From: Sphingobacterium humi
Lineage (GTDB): Bacteria; Bacteroidota; Bacteroidia; Sphingobacteriales; Sphingobacteriaceae
NCBI RefSeq assembly: GCF_009768885.1
Contig: NZ_WSQA01000004.1
Span: 186,001-250,000 of the forward strand
Length of the DNA: 64,000 nucleotides
Direction of reading: 5' to 3'
Position 1 is the first letter of the stretch. Each line of letters begins with the position of its first letter. The notes beneath the pieces were generated by a model, which did not search any database, had not been told where the DNA came from, and was given only the letters and a program-made list of their open reading frames with translations. Below are positions 1 to 8,372 of this stretch, one piece after another. The position numbers and the translations under genes are program-made.

Positions 1-931
1 GGCCTTAAGTGGTACGCCTATTGAGAACAGCGTGGCCGATATCTGGTCGCAAATGCACTTTGCCAATCCTGGCTTATTAGGTTCTTACACCTATTTCCAA
101 AAGGAATTTGTGCAGACCATTGAAAAAAAGAAAGATGAAGAGAAGGCACGACGCCTGCAAGCGATCATCAAACCTTTCGTATTGCGACGTACAAAATCGC
201 AGGTAGCCACGGAATTGCCGCCAAAATCCGAGCAGATTTTCTATTGCAGCATGTCGGAAGAGCAGTTGGAATACTACGAACGCATCAAATCTGAATACAG
301 AAATGCCCTGCTCGACGGAGCCTTTAGCGGCAAAGCCTCCCAGATTGCCCTATTGCAAGGCCTTACCAAACTTCGCCAATTGGCCAACCACCCCCAAATG
401 GTCGATAAAGACTACCATGGCGGCTCAGGCAAGTTCGATGCGGCTATTGAGCTGATGGAATCGATTATCAAAGAAGGCAATAAGCTGTTGATCTTTTCCC
501 AATTTGTGAAACACCTGGAAATCTTCCGCAGTCATTTCGACCAGCATAAAATCCCTTACGCATACTTAGACGGATCGACCACAGACCGTGACCTCGCCGT
601 GAAATCCTTTAAAGAACGGCAGGATATTCAAGTCTTTTTAATCTCTATTAAAGCCGGCGGAGTAGGTCTGAACCTGACCGAGGCCGATTATGTGTTTATT
701 CTGGACCCATGGTGGAACCCAGCCGTAGAGCAACAAGCTATTGACCGCAGCCACCGTATTGGCCAGGTGAAAAACGTATTTATCTATAAATTCATCTCCA
801 AAGACAGTATCGAAGAGAAGATATTGGCGCTGCAAGGCATGAAAAAATCCTTGGCCAGTTCTTTAATTACCACCGAAGAAAGCTTTGTGAAAGCCTTGAG
901 TAAGGAAGACATCAGCGAATTGTTCAACTAA
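1..931 (+). CDS. SNF2/DEAD-family DNA helicase, C-terminal part (5' truncated by window)
   Basis: The reading frame is open from base 2, so this is the tail of a larger gene and not a protein starting at the GTG at 32. The first residues (ALSGTPIENSVADIW) are helicase motif III of the SNF2 ATPase lobe. The second RecA lobe follows, with LDGSTTDRD, the ISIKAGGVGLNLT stretch, DPWWNP and the motif VI arginine context DRSHRIGQ. This is a double-strand DNA translocase of the Swi2/Snf2 (RapA/HepA-like) superfamily; the bacterial substrate cannot be told from this part. It ends at TAA 929-931 and faces the convergent gene at 1221 across a repeat element. Confidence 0.93.
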   Translation, partial: ALSGTPIENSVADIWSQMHFANPGLLGSYTYFQKEFVQTIEKKKDEEKARRLQAIIKPFVLRRTKSQVATELPPKSEQIFYCSMSEEQLEYYERIKSEYRNALLDGAFSGKASQIALLQGLTKLRQLANHPQMVDKDYHGGSGKFDAAIELMESIIKEGNKLLIFSQFVKHLEIFRSHFDQHKIPYAYLDGSTTDRDLAVKSFKERQDIQVFLISIKAGGVGLNLTEADYVFILDPWWNPAVEQQAIDRSHRIGQVKNVFIYKFISKDSIEEKILALQGMKKSLASSLITTEESFVKALSKEDISELFN

Positions 932-1046
932 GCGGCTCGTATTCATCAGCCGTAAGGCTAAACCTGCTATTTCATTTTTTACAGGCCCTGCTGAAGCAGA
1001 AGGGGCAAGCATGTATATAGCTTCCTCCGACCTCCGCTTTTCTAAA

Positions 1047-1134
1047 CCCTTTTTACTCCCCTTTCACTCCCCTTTCAAACCCGTATCAAGCCCCTTTGCA
1101 AAGGGAAATATAAAGGGTAAGAAATAGGTGAAAA
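1047..1134. repeat. 11-bp-phased intergenic repeat element, copy 1
   Basis: Five consecutive units of exactly 11 bp run from 1047 to 1101: four pyrimidine-rich units of type CCCCTTTCANN and one CCCGTATCAAG unit at 1080-1090. The fifth unit runs into the palindrome CCCCTTTGCAAAGGG. After that centre the sequence becomes purine rich but keeps the 11-bp phase (units at 1102, 1113 and 1124), so the whole forms a loose inverted repeat. It sits between two convergent genes, next to the terminator at 1166-1197. Related copies occur near 21.4, 39.2 and 61.1 kb. Confidence 0.85.
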
Positions 1135-1165
1135 TAGCCCTTGAAAACAAAGGGAGTAAAAGCCA

Positions 1166-1197
1166 TTAAAAAAGGCTCCCGAACAAATTCGGGAGCC
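1166..1197 (-). terminator. Intrinsic terminator of the gltX-TIM-barrel operon
   Basis: A perfect 10-bp stem, GGCTCCCGAA with TTCGGGAGCC, has a 4-nt loop and is followed on the minus strand by a run of T (the A run at 1168-1173). It lies 24 bp after the stop of the gene at 1221. Confidence 0.88.
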
Positions 1198-1220
1198 TTC
1201 CTATTTTTTATTTTCCTTGC

Positions 1221-2090
1221 TTAAAGGGCGTTTCTGAAGTTTTGGGCACTTTGCGTAACTTCCGGTAAGCTATTTTCCCAATTGTACTCATATTCTGCGG
1301 AGAACATGCCTTTAAATTTCTGGCGTTTCAATTCGGCCTGCACTTCTTTCAAACCCAATTTGCCGGTACCCCAAGGCACATCGTGCGCCTTTTTGTTACC
1401 AAATTCATTCAGGTCTTTAAAGTGTAGGTGGATAATTTTACCTTCCAATTTTTTCAGGCAAGTAATCGGGTCTAATCCAGAGCGCATCCAATGTCCCACG
1501 TCGGCCGTTGCGCCCATGCGTTTGCTGCGCCCTTTTAAGGCCTCAAGCACCACGTCCGGGTTCCAATAGCGCGATGGTGTAGGGTGGTTATGAATCCCTA
1601 CCAGCATATCATACTTATCGGCCAAGGTCGATACCACATCCAGCATGTTTTCTTCGGGCTCGCAGTTAATCACCTTTACGCCCATATCCTTAGCGAAGGC
1701 AAAAACCTTATCCCACTCTTCGGCGCTTTTTGCACCTACCACACCATAAGCATGCAGGGTAATCTTTTTATCTTTTAAGAGCTTTTTCACCAGTTCACGT
1801 CCTTCTTTGGAAAGTTCGTAGGTCATCTTCTCCTCGCTCCCTGCGCCAATTTTCTGACCCGGGAAAGCTTCCACAAAGCGAAGGCCGGCAGCATCAATCT
1901 TATCTAGTGCCTCGGCAAAGGTAAACAAGCGGAAGGTGTAGGCCTGTGCGCCCAACTTCCAGCCCAATTTCTCCTCCGGATAATTGGTTTGGTTTACGGT
2001 TTGCGGCGCTTTGCTCGCGGTAGAGCAGGCAGTGCCCAGCAACATGGCGGATGCAGCGCATCCTAGAAAAAGCTTCTTAAATAAATTCAT
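1221..2090 (-). CDS. Sugar phosphate isomerase/epimerase-like TIM-barrel lipoprotein
   Basis: A 289-aa protein of the xylose-isomerase-like/AP-endonuclease-2 TIM-barrel family. I place the start at 2090, because MNLFKKLFLG begins a lipoprotein signal with lipobox LLGTAC; the upstream start at 2123 would bury it. Metal-site segments typical of the fold are present: INCEPEEN, HNHPTPSRYW, ADVGHW, LHFKDLN and the terminal SAEYEYNW. Members isomerise sugars or related polyols, but the substrate here is unknown; the lipidated N-terminus implies a periplasmic or membrane-anchored enzyme. It follows gltX by 22 bp on the same strand and ends at a strong terminator, so it is probably co-transcribed with gltX. 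Confidence 0.88.
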   Translation of the reverse strand: MNLFKKLFLGCAASAMLLGTACSTASKAPQTVNQTNYPEEKLGWKLGAQAYTFRLFTFAEALDKIDAAGLRFVEAFPGQKIGAGSEEKMTYELSKEGRELVKKLLKDKKITLHAYGVVGAKSAEEWDKVFAFAKDMGVKVINCEPEENMLDVVSTLADKYDMLVGIHNHPTPSRYWNPDVVLEALKGRSKRMGATADVGHWMRSGLDPITCLKKLEGKIIHLHFKDLNEFGNKKAHDVPWGTGKLGLKEVQAELKRQKFKGMFSAEYEYNWENSLPEVTQSAQNFRNAL

Positions 2091-2112
2091 CTGTATACGT
2101 TTAGTTGATTGT

Positions 2113-3642
2113 TTACGCGTCAAATTGAGGCAATGCCAGTGCGATGCGTTCCAGCACTTCTTCTTTTCCTAACAGCTCTGCAATCTTGAATACATCCGGA
2201 CCGAACTTTCCACCTACCAACATAATGCGGAAAGGCATCATAAGTTCACCTATTTTCATGCCCGATTCTGCGATTTTACCCTTAAATAAAGGTTCTAAGG
2301 TGCTAGCATCCCAGGTAGATTGCCCCGCAAATTCGTTGCTAACCGCTTGGAAGAAGGCTGTTTTATCTGCATTCCACTTCGGTTTTACGGCATCAACATC
2401 ATACTGCGCTGGCTTTTGAAAGAAAAAGGAAGCTTGCTCCCAAAAATCTTCAATGTAAGTTAATCTTTCTTTCACTAAATCAAGAATAGATGCAATGAAA
2501 GTATCAGAAAAAATACCGAGATCCACGTTGTTCTTGCTGAGAATAGCCTTCACCTGTGGCATCAAATCGGCATTTTCGGTTCTTTTTATCCATTCTTGGT
2601 TGAACCATTTGGCTTTTTCGAAATCGAATTTCGCTCCGGCTTTGGAAATACGCTCCACCGAGAATTTGGAAATCAACTCGTCCATGCTGAACAATTCTTG
2701 CTCGGTACCGTCGTTCCAACCCAATACCCCTAGCATATTCACGAAGGCCTCCGGCAGGAATCCACGCTCACGGAAGCCTGTTGTCAGGTCGCCGGTTTTC
2801 GGATCGGCCCAGTTCATCGCGTAAACAGGGAAGCCTAAGCGGTCGCCATCACGTTTGCTGAGCTTGCCGTTTCCATCGGGTTTTAAAATCAATGGTAAAT
2901 GTGCCCACTCCGGCATATCGTCTTTCCAGCCTAAATATTCCCATAACAACAAGTGCACAGGAGCAGAAGGCAACCATTCTTCACCACGGAAAACATGGGA
3001 AATCTGCATGGCTTTATCGTCAACAACCACCGCTAAATGGTAGGTTGGCATGCCATCGGCTTTTAATAATACTTTATCGTCTACCAATTTGGTTTCAAAA
3101 CTTACCCGGCCGCGGATCATATCTTCAAAAGAAATCACTTCATCTTCCGGCATTTTGATGCGGATGGTGTGCGGCGCGCCACTTTCCAACAGCTTGGCGG
3201 TTTCTTCGGCGCCTAAGCTCAAGGAGTTACGCAATTGCATTCGGTTATCGTGCGCATAGCGGAAATTCGGCTGTAATTTACGCTGCTCTTCCAACTCGGC
3301 CGAGGTATCGAATGCGTAATAGGCGTACCCCTTTTTCACCAAATCTTCCGCATATTGGCGGTAAGAGGGCTTCCGCTCACTTTGTCGATAAGGGCCAAAG
3401 GCACCTTCGTTCCAAGGGCTCTCGTCGGGGTTTAAGCCACACCATTGGAGGCATTCTTTAATATATTCTTCCGCACCCGGCACAAAACGTGTCTGGTCGG
3501 TATCTTCAATTCGTAAGATAAAATCGCCTTGATGATGTTTGGCGAACAGGTAATTGAACAATGCGGTACGGACACCGCCTAAATGTAATCCGCCGGTAGG
3601 ACTTGGCGCAAAACGAACCCTTACTTTCTTTTGTGAACTCAT
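2113..3642 (-). CDS. gltX: Glutamyl-tRNA synthetase
   Basis: A class I aminoacyl-tRNA synthetase of 509 aa, the usual length for GltX, which charges tRNA-Glu in the cytoplasm. The HIGH-type motif appears as HLGG at residues 20-23 (PSPTGGLHLGG), and the KMSKS-type loop as KLSKRDGD near residue 260. The RIEDTD glutamate-binding segment and a C-terminal anticodon-binding helical region are also present. The start at ATG 3642 (MSSQKKVRVRFAPSPTG) matches the family; an in-frame start at 3660 adds only a short non-conserved extension. The divergent histidine kinase starts 80 bp away. Confidence 0.97.
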   Translation of the reverse strand: MSSQKKVRVRFAPSPTGGLHLGGVRTALFNYLFAKHHQGDFILRIEDTDQTRFVPGAEEYIKECLQWCGLNPDESPWNEGAFGPYRQSERKPSYRQYAEDLVKKGYAYYAFDTSAELEEQRKLQPNFRYAHDNRMQLRNSLSLGAEETAKLLESGAPHTIRIKMPEDEVISFEDMIRGRVSFETKLVDDKVLLKADGMPTYHLAVVVDDKAMQISHVFRGEEWLPSAPVHLLLWEYLGWKDDMPEWAHLPLILKPDGNGKLSKRDGDRLGFPVYAMNWADPKTGDLTTGFRERGFLPEAFVNMLGVLGWNDGTEQELFSMDELISKFSVERISKAGAKFDFEKAKWFNQEWIKRTENADLMPQVKAILSKNNVDLGIFSDTFIASILDLVKERLTYIEDFWEQASFFFQKPAQYDVDAVKPKWNADKTAFFQAVSNEFAGQSTWDASTLEPLFKGKIAESGMKIGELMMPFRIMLVGGKFGPDVFKIAELLGKEEVLERIALALPQFDA

Positions 3643-3722
3643 AGCGACAAAATTAAGCATTTCTTACTTTTGTTTGTTGAAGCTATGGGAAAATCATTAA
3701 TTTGCTGACATTAAAAGTAGTT

Positions 3723-4955
3723 ATGAAGCAACATCCCTATCGATATAACAAGCAACAATGGAAGTTTTACCTCTTCCTGTTTGCCGCGATGATTGCTACG
3801 GCTTCCCTTTTGTATAGCAACTACCTGGTGAAAAACCTCTCGATTTCGGAGCGTACCAAAGCTGAAGTATGGGCCATGACCACCAAAAGCATTGTGACCA
3901 TGCCGGATGTGGACGATCAGTTTATCAGTTTTATCTATGCCGTGCGCGATAGCTTAAGCTTACCGGCCATTATTACCGATAAGGAAGAAAACATCATTAC
4001 CTGGCGCGACTTGGATAGTACCAAAACCAACATCCACCCCTCGGCTCTCGACTCCAACTCGACCTTACAATACGACCCGGATTATTTTCAAAAGCAGCTG
4101 AATAAGATGAAAAAGGCGCACCCGCCCATTCATATTTCCCTAGATACCGGTGAGGAGTGGCGCGTGTATTACCGCGACTCGGAGGCCTTATCGCAGCTAC
4201 GCATCTTTCCTTATTTGCAGCTATCGCTTATTGCCATCTTTTTAGTTATAGCCTACACGGTATTTAATTCAATCCGCGATTCGGAGCAAAACTTAGTGTG
4301 GGTAGGTATGGCTAAAGAAGCGGCCCACCAATTGGGCACGCCCATTTCCTCGCTTATGGGCTGGCTGGAGCTGGCCAGGGTAACCTACAATGCAGAGGAT
4401 GATAGCGTTTTCAACGAGATGGAACGCGATGTGAATCGGCTGGAAATTGTGGCCGATCGTTTTTCTAAAATCGGATCGACCCCTTCCCTCTCCAACCATG
4501 TGGTGTATAAGATTGTGGAAGATTATGTGAATTATTTCAAAATCAGAACCAGCCAGCGTATTACATTTGAACTGCAGGGCGACCAGCAGGTGGAGGCCAA
4601 GCTGAATGTGCAGGTATTCGACTGGATCATTGAAAATTTACTGAAAAACGCAGTTAACGCGATTGAAGCCGAAGGAAAGATCAGTATTAACATTTCGGAA
4701 AACATTGCAAAAGAAGAAATTTTTATAGACATTAGCGATACTGGAAAAGGGATACCCCGTGCAAACTGGGAGACGATTTTCCAACCGGGATATACCACGC
4801 GAAAACGAGGCTGGGGCTTAGGGCTAAGTTTAACCAAACGCATGGTGTATTACCACCAAGGACAAATTTTTGTCAAAGAATCTGAAATAGGAAAAGGTAC
4901 CACATTTAGAATTATCTTAAAAAGTAATTTACGCTATGAACCCACTCAAATCTGA
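3723..4955 (+). CDS. Membrane sensor histidine kinase
   Basis: A 410-aa kinase with two transmembrane helices (about residues 15-37 and 162-183) that flank a periplasmic sensing domain of roughly 125 aa. The dimerisation/phosphoacceptor box is AKEAAHQLGTPISSL with His202. The catalytic domain shows the N box (NLLKNAVNAI), DTGKGIP and GWGLGLSL. There is no HAMP signature, and the AAHQLGTP version of the H box is a variant of the common HELRTP. The start is taken at ATG 3723; a TTG seven codons upstream is less likely. The stop overlaps the next gene by 20 bp. No response regulator lies nearby, so its partner must be elsewhere. Confidence 0.92.
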   Translation: MKQHPYRYNKQQWKFYLFLFAAMIATASLLYSNYLVKNLSISERTKAEVWAMTTKSIVTMPDVDDQFISFIYAVRDSLSLPAIITDKEENIITWRDLDSTKTNIHPSALDSNSTLQYDPDYFQKQLNKMKKAHPPIHISLDTGEEWRVYYRDSEALSQLRIFPYLQLSLIAIFLVIAYTVFNSIRDSEQNLVWVGMAKEAAHQLGTPISSLMGWLELARVTYNAEDDSVFNEMERDVNRLEIVADRFSKIGSTPSLSNHVVYKIVEDYVNYFKIRTSQRITFELQGDQQVEAKLNVQVFDWIIENLLKNAVNAIEAEGKISINISENIAKEEIFIDISDTGKGIPRANWETIFQPGYTTRKRGWGLGLSLTKRMVYYHQGQIFVKESEIGKGTTFRIILKSNLRYEPTQI

Positions 4956-5472
4956 CGAATATCCAGCGATTTTCAATGATTACATCGAAACAGTCACCGG
5001 GGATGTGATGGAAGAACTTACCCAGCAGGTGAACAGTTTCCCTGAATTTATTGCCAGCATTCCGGAAGAGATGGGCACCTATACTTATGCGGAAGATAAA
5101 TGGACTATTAAAGAGGTGCTTTGCCATATCCTCGATTGTGAACGTATTATGGCCTATAGAGCCTTGCGTTTCGGCCGTAACGATATGACGGCCCTTTCGC
5201 CTTTTGAACAGGATGAGTTTGTACACTTTGGCCGCCATAACGACCGTAAGCTGGCCGATATTGCCGAGGAATTCACCCATTTACGCAAAGCCAATCTATT
5301 TTTGTTCCGTGCGTTTGACGAAAACGAATTGACAAGAAAAGGCATGGCCTCCGATCGCTTAATCAGCGTTCGGGCCTTATTATACGTTATCGCCGGCCAC
5401 CTAAACCACCATGTTATTATTTTAAAAGCACGCTACTTAAAAAATCAAAACTTAGGAAACGATGTGGTTTAG
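4936..5472 (+). CDS. DinB-family putative metal-dependent protein
   Basis: 178 aa with the DinB/YfiT four-helix-bundle pattern. The metal-site histidines are likely in KEVLCHILDCERIMAYRAL and in the C-terminal AGHLNHHVIIL segment. In Gram-positive bacteria relatives act with small thiols such as bacillithiol, but for Bacteroidota members the role is not settled. The ATG at 4936 lies inside the kinase gene, and its own stop overlaps the next gene by 11 bp. The three genes are therefore translationally coupled. Confidence 0.87.
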   Translation: MNPLKSDEYPAIFNDYIETVTGDVMEELTQQVNSFPEFIASIPEEMGTYTYAEDKWTIKEVLCHILDCERIMAYRALRFGRNDMTALSPFEQDEFVHFGRHNDRKLADIAEEFTHLRKANLFLFRAFDENELTRKGMASDRLISVRALLYVIAGHLNHHVIILKARYLKNQNLGNDVV

Positions 5473-5881
5473 GGATTATACAATTGAGGAAATCAACGGT
5501 TATTTCGCCTTGAACATGACCGGCTTTTTGGATATTAAGGCAACCGAAATTCATGCCGACAGCTTAGTGGCCGAAATGCCCATTACCGATAAGGTAAAGC
5601 AGCCCTTCGGCATCTTACACGGTGGCGCATCTGTGGTGTTGGCCGAATCGGTAGGCAGCATTGCCTCCGGCTTAATCGTGGATATGGACAAATATGCCGC
5701 CGTAGGTTTAGACATTAATGCCAACCACATTCGCCCGGTAACCAAAGGGAAGGTGTTTGCGACCTGCAAGCCCTTGCATATCGGTAAAACAACGCATGTA
5801 TGGGATATTCGGATTACCGATGAACGAGAGAAACTGGTGTGTATTTCACGCCTGACCATGGCTATTATAAAAAAACCATAA
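5462..5881 (+). CDS. Hotdog-fold PaaI/YdiI-type acyl-CoA thioesterase
   Basis: A 139-aa single hotdog domain. The catalytic segment FGILHGGASVVLAESVGSIAS carries the HGG motif and the acidic residue of the PaaI/YdiI class. This class hydrolyses acyl-CoA thioesters; the YdiI/MenI branch acts on 1,4-dihydroxy-2-naphthoyl-CoA in menaquinone synthesis. That role would suit a menaquinone-using Bacteroidota, but no other men gene is visible, so it stays an inference. It is the last gene of the kinase-DinB overlap operon and is followed by a terminator. Confidence 0.88.
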   Translation: MWFRDYTIEEINGYFALNMTGFLDIKATEIHADSLVAEMPITDKVKQPFGILHGGASVVLAESVGSIASGLIVDMDKYAAVGLDINANHIRPVTKGKVFATCKPLHIGKTTHVWDIRITDEREKLVCISRLTMAIIKKP

Positions 5882-5974
5882 AAAAATTACACATACCGCA
5901 AACAAAGCAAAAAATTGTTTGTTCAGCCTTTATACTACCATTTTTTGGTTTTATGATACGGTTTAGGTTTTTAG

Positions 5975-6009
5975 AGAGACATCGCCCATTCGATGTCTCT
6001 TTATTTTTA
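5975..6009 (+). terminator. Intrinsic terminator after the thioesterase gene
   Basis: A 10-bp perfect stem (AGAGACATCG with CGATGTCTCT, 6-nt loop) is followed by TTATTTTT. It closes the kinase-DinB-thioesterase operon. Confidence 0.85.
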
Positions 6010-6113
6010 ACTTCCCTGCAATCGGTTGCATAAGAAATTCTGCTTTTAAATGTCGATAAATTTTATTAGCCTTGTGACTAACTTAAAACTCAACAATCGA
6101 TTTAATCAATCTT

Positions 6114-7376
6114 ATGAACAATCAAAATAATCAATCTACCGTCGGGCCGATGATCATAATAGGTTCCCTATTTTTCATCTTTGGCTTCGCAACCTGGTTA
6201 AACTCCCTATTGATTCCGTATTTGCGTATTGCTTGTGAGCTTAGCGAAGTACAGTCATATTTTGTAACCTTTGCCTTCTATATTGCCTACTTGGTGATGG
6301 CACCGGTTTCAACCTGGGTATTAAACCGCTTTGGCTTTAAAAACGGTATGGCCATTTCCTTAGGCATTATGGCCGTAGGTGCCCTATTGTTTATTCCTGC
6401 TGCCTACTCACGTACGTATTTACTGTTTTTAACCGGTTTATTCGTCATGGGTGGTGGTTTAGCGATTCTTCAAACAGCTTCTAACCCCTACATCACGATC
6501 TTAGGCCCTGTAGAAACTGCCGCCAAACGGATCAGTATCATGGGGATCTGTAATAAATTTGCTGGAGCTTTGGCGCCAATCATCTTGGGTTATTTCTTGA
6601 ACCTAAGCGAGGCCGATAAAGTAAAACAGCAATTGGCAACGATGAGTCCGGAAGAGTCGGCAGCGGCTTTGGATAAAATTGCCCTACAGGTGGTGAATCC
6701 TTACATCGGTATCGTAGTTGTATTATTGATTTTAGCGTTCTGGATTTCTAAAGCTAACCTTCCTGAAGTGAAAGGTGATGAGGAAGAAGATGCATCACAC
6801 CACAATGCGTCGGAAACAAAGCACAGTATTTTTGATTTTCCACACGTAATTTTAGGCTTTATTGCCCTATTCTCCTATGTTGGGGTGGAGGTATTGGCCG
6901 GAGACACCATTATTGCTTACGGAACTTACTTAGGCATTCCATTAGATACAGCAAAATTCTTTACTTCCTTCACCATGGTTTCTATGGTGGTGGGTTATAT
7001 CATCGGTATTGCTACCATTCCTAAATACCTTTCGCAAGAAACGGCCTTGAAGCTATGTGCTATTTTAGGGATTATCTTAACGGTAGGTATCGTATTTACA
7101 GATGGTATGGTTTCCTTAACCTTGGTAGGTTTGTTAGGTTTAGCCAACTCATTAGTATGGCCAGCCATTTGGCCTTTGGCTTTAAAAGGTGTGGGTAAAT
7201 TTACCAGTGCAGCATCCGGCATTCTGGTTATGGGTATCGCCGGTGGTGCTGTTATTCCATTGCTTTACGGTCAGTTGGCACATTCCATTGGCTCGCACCA
7301 GGCTTATTGGATCGCTTTACCTTGTTACCTCTTCATTTTATACTATGCTATGGCAGGGCATAAAGTAAGGAAATAA
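6114..7376 (+). CDS. Sugar MFS transporter, FucP/GluP family
   Basis: 420 aa with about 12 hydrophobic segments in two six-helix halves and a charged cytoplasmic loop near residues 223-240 (EEEDASHHNASETKH). The FFIFGFATWLNSLLIPYL start and the GGGLAILQTASNPYI segment are typical of the fucose/glucose/N-acetylglucosamine proton symporters of Bacteroidota (FucP, GluP, NagP). The exact sugar is not readable. GlcNAc would fit with the amino-sugar genes farther along the window, but those are 15 kb away. It is a single-gene unit bounded by terminators on both sides. Confidence 0.93.
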   Translation: MNNQNNQSTVGPMIIIGSLFFIFGFATWLNSLLIPYLRIACELSEVQSYFVTFAFYIAYLVMAPVSTWVLNRFGFKNGMAISLGIMAVGALLFIPAAYSRTYLLFLTGLFVMGGGLAILQTASNPYITILGPVETAAKRISIMGICNKFAGALAPIILGYFLNLSEADKVKQQLATMSPEESAAALDKIALQVVNPYIGIVVVLLILAFWISKANLPEVKGDEEEDASHHNASETKHSIFDFPHVILGFIALFSYVGVEVLAGDTIIAYGTYLGIPLDTAKFFTSFTMVSMVVGYIIGIATIPKYLSQETALKLCAILGIILTVGIVFTDGMVSLTLVGLLGLANSLVWPAIWPLALKGVGKFTSAASGILVMGIAGGAVIPLLYGQLAHSIGSHQAYWIALPCYLFILYYAMAGHKVRK

Positions 7377-7392
7377 ACGTTTCAACATATTT

Positions 7393-7427
7393 AAACGGAG
7401 ATAGGCAACTATCTCCGTTTGTTTTTT
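7393..7427 (+). terminator. Intrinsic terminator of the MFS transporter gene
   Basis: A 12-bp perfect stem (AAACGGAGATAG with CTATCTCCGTTT) closes on a GCAA tetraloop and is followed by GTTTTTT. Confidence 0.92.
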
Positions 7428-7468
7428 AAGCTAGGCTTCGTATATTCGAGAATTCAAGTTTTGAGAAT

Positions 7469-8314
7469 ATGAAAAAAATTGCATTAACTTTTCTTTTAGC
7501 TAGCGGCTTAATGCTTAGCGCACAACAGGCTGACGCACAGCTAAAATTACCACCGGCGAGTAGTACTCAGTTTATCATTCAGGATTTGGGCATCAGTCAG
7601 GTAAGCGTGATCTACCAACGTCCGAACATGAAGGGGCGGAAAATCTTTGGTGATCTAGTTCCTTATAATCAAATCTGGCGTACCGGTGCGAATAATGCGA
7701 CTAACATTACCTTTCAGAGCGATGTCAGCATTAATGGCCAGGCCTTAGAGGCGGGTACCTACGCCTTGTTTACTTTGCCTACTGAAAACGAGTGGACGAT
7801 TATTTTTAACAAAAATGCAAAACAATGGGGCGCCTATACCTACGATAAGAAGGATGATGTGCTACGCATCAAGGTGAAACCTGAACAGTTGAGAAATAAC
7901 GTGGAATCCTTCACCATTGGCTTTGACAAGGTGAACGACCAAGAGATGGAAATTTACCTGGCTTGGGAAAAAACCCGCGTTGGGTTCAATATCACGGTTG
8001 ATCAAAAGGCTGAGATTATGGCCAGCATTGATGAAGCGATGCAAGGCGAGAAGAAACCTTATTTCCAGGCTGCCCAGTATTATTTCAACCATAACTTAGA
8101 CATCAAGAAAGCTGCTGCCTGGATGGTTGAGGCCGACAAAGGCAACAACAAAGCGCCGCATATTAAATATTGGAAATCTTTAGTGCTTGCGAAAGCCGGC
8201 GATAAAGCGGGTGCCATAAAAGCTGCAGAAGAAGGCTTAAAAATGGCGAAATCGCAAAAGAATACCGAGTATATCAAGTTGAATACGCAAGCATTGGAAG
8301 CGGCTAAGAAATAG
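7469..8314 (+). CDS. Secreted DUF2911 protein
   Basis: 281 aa with a cleavable signal peptide (about residues 1-23, ending AQQADAQ). The DUF2911 domain occupies roughly residues 25-170 and is recognised by the GRKIFGDLVPYNQIWRTGANNAT segment and by AGTYALFTLP. The C-terminal 110 residues are helical and TPR-like, with alanine-rich repeats such as WKSLVLAKAGDKAGAIKAAEEGLKM in two pieces. The family is common in Bacteroidota and has no established function; the location is periplasmic or outer membrane. It is monocistronic and shares a bidirectional terminator with the next gene. Confidence 0.88.
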   Translation: MKKIALTFLLASGLMLSAQQADAQLKLPPASSTQFIIQDLGISQVSVIYQRPNMKGRKIFGDLVPYNQIWRTGANNATNITFQSDVSINGQALEAGTYALFTLPTENEWTIIFNKNAKQWGAYTYDKKDDVLRIKVKPEQLRNNVESFTIGFDKVNDQEMEIYLAWEKTRVGFNITVDQKAEIMASIDEAMQGEKKPYFQAAQYYFNHNLDIKKAAAWMVEADKGNNKAPHIKYWKSLVLAKAGDKAGAIKAAEEGLKMAKSQKNTEYIKLNTQALEAAKK

Positions 8315-8328
8315 GCTTCCTGCTAAAT

Positions 8329-8369
8329 CCTAAAAAAGCCTTTATGCATAACATAAAGGCTTTTTTAGG
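8329..8369. terminator. Bidirectional terminator between DUF2911 and the D-2-HG dehydrogenase-like gene
   Basis: An inverted repeat with arms CCTAAAAAAGCCTTTATG and, after CATAA, the complementary AAAGGCTTTTTTAGG. It gives a U tract on both strands and serves the two convergent genes that end at 8314 and 8373. Confidence 0.88.
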
Positions 8370-8372
8370 GCC

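Noticed and set aside
5839..6033. 64-codon frame after the thioesterase gene
   Set aside because: It overlaps the thioesterase stop and runs through that operon's terminator.
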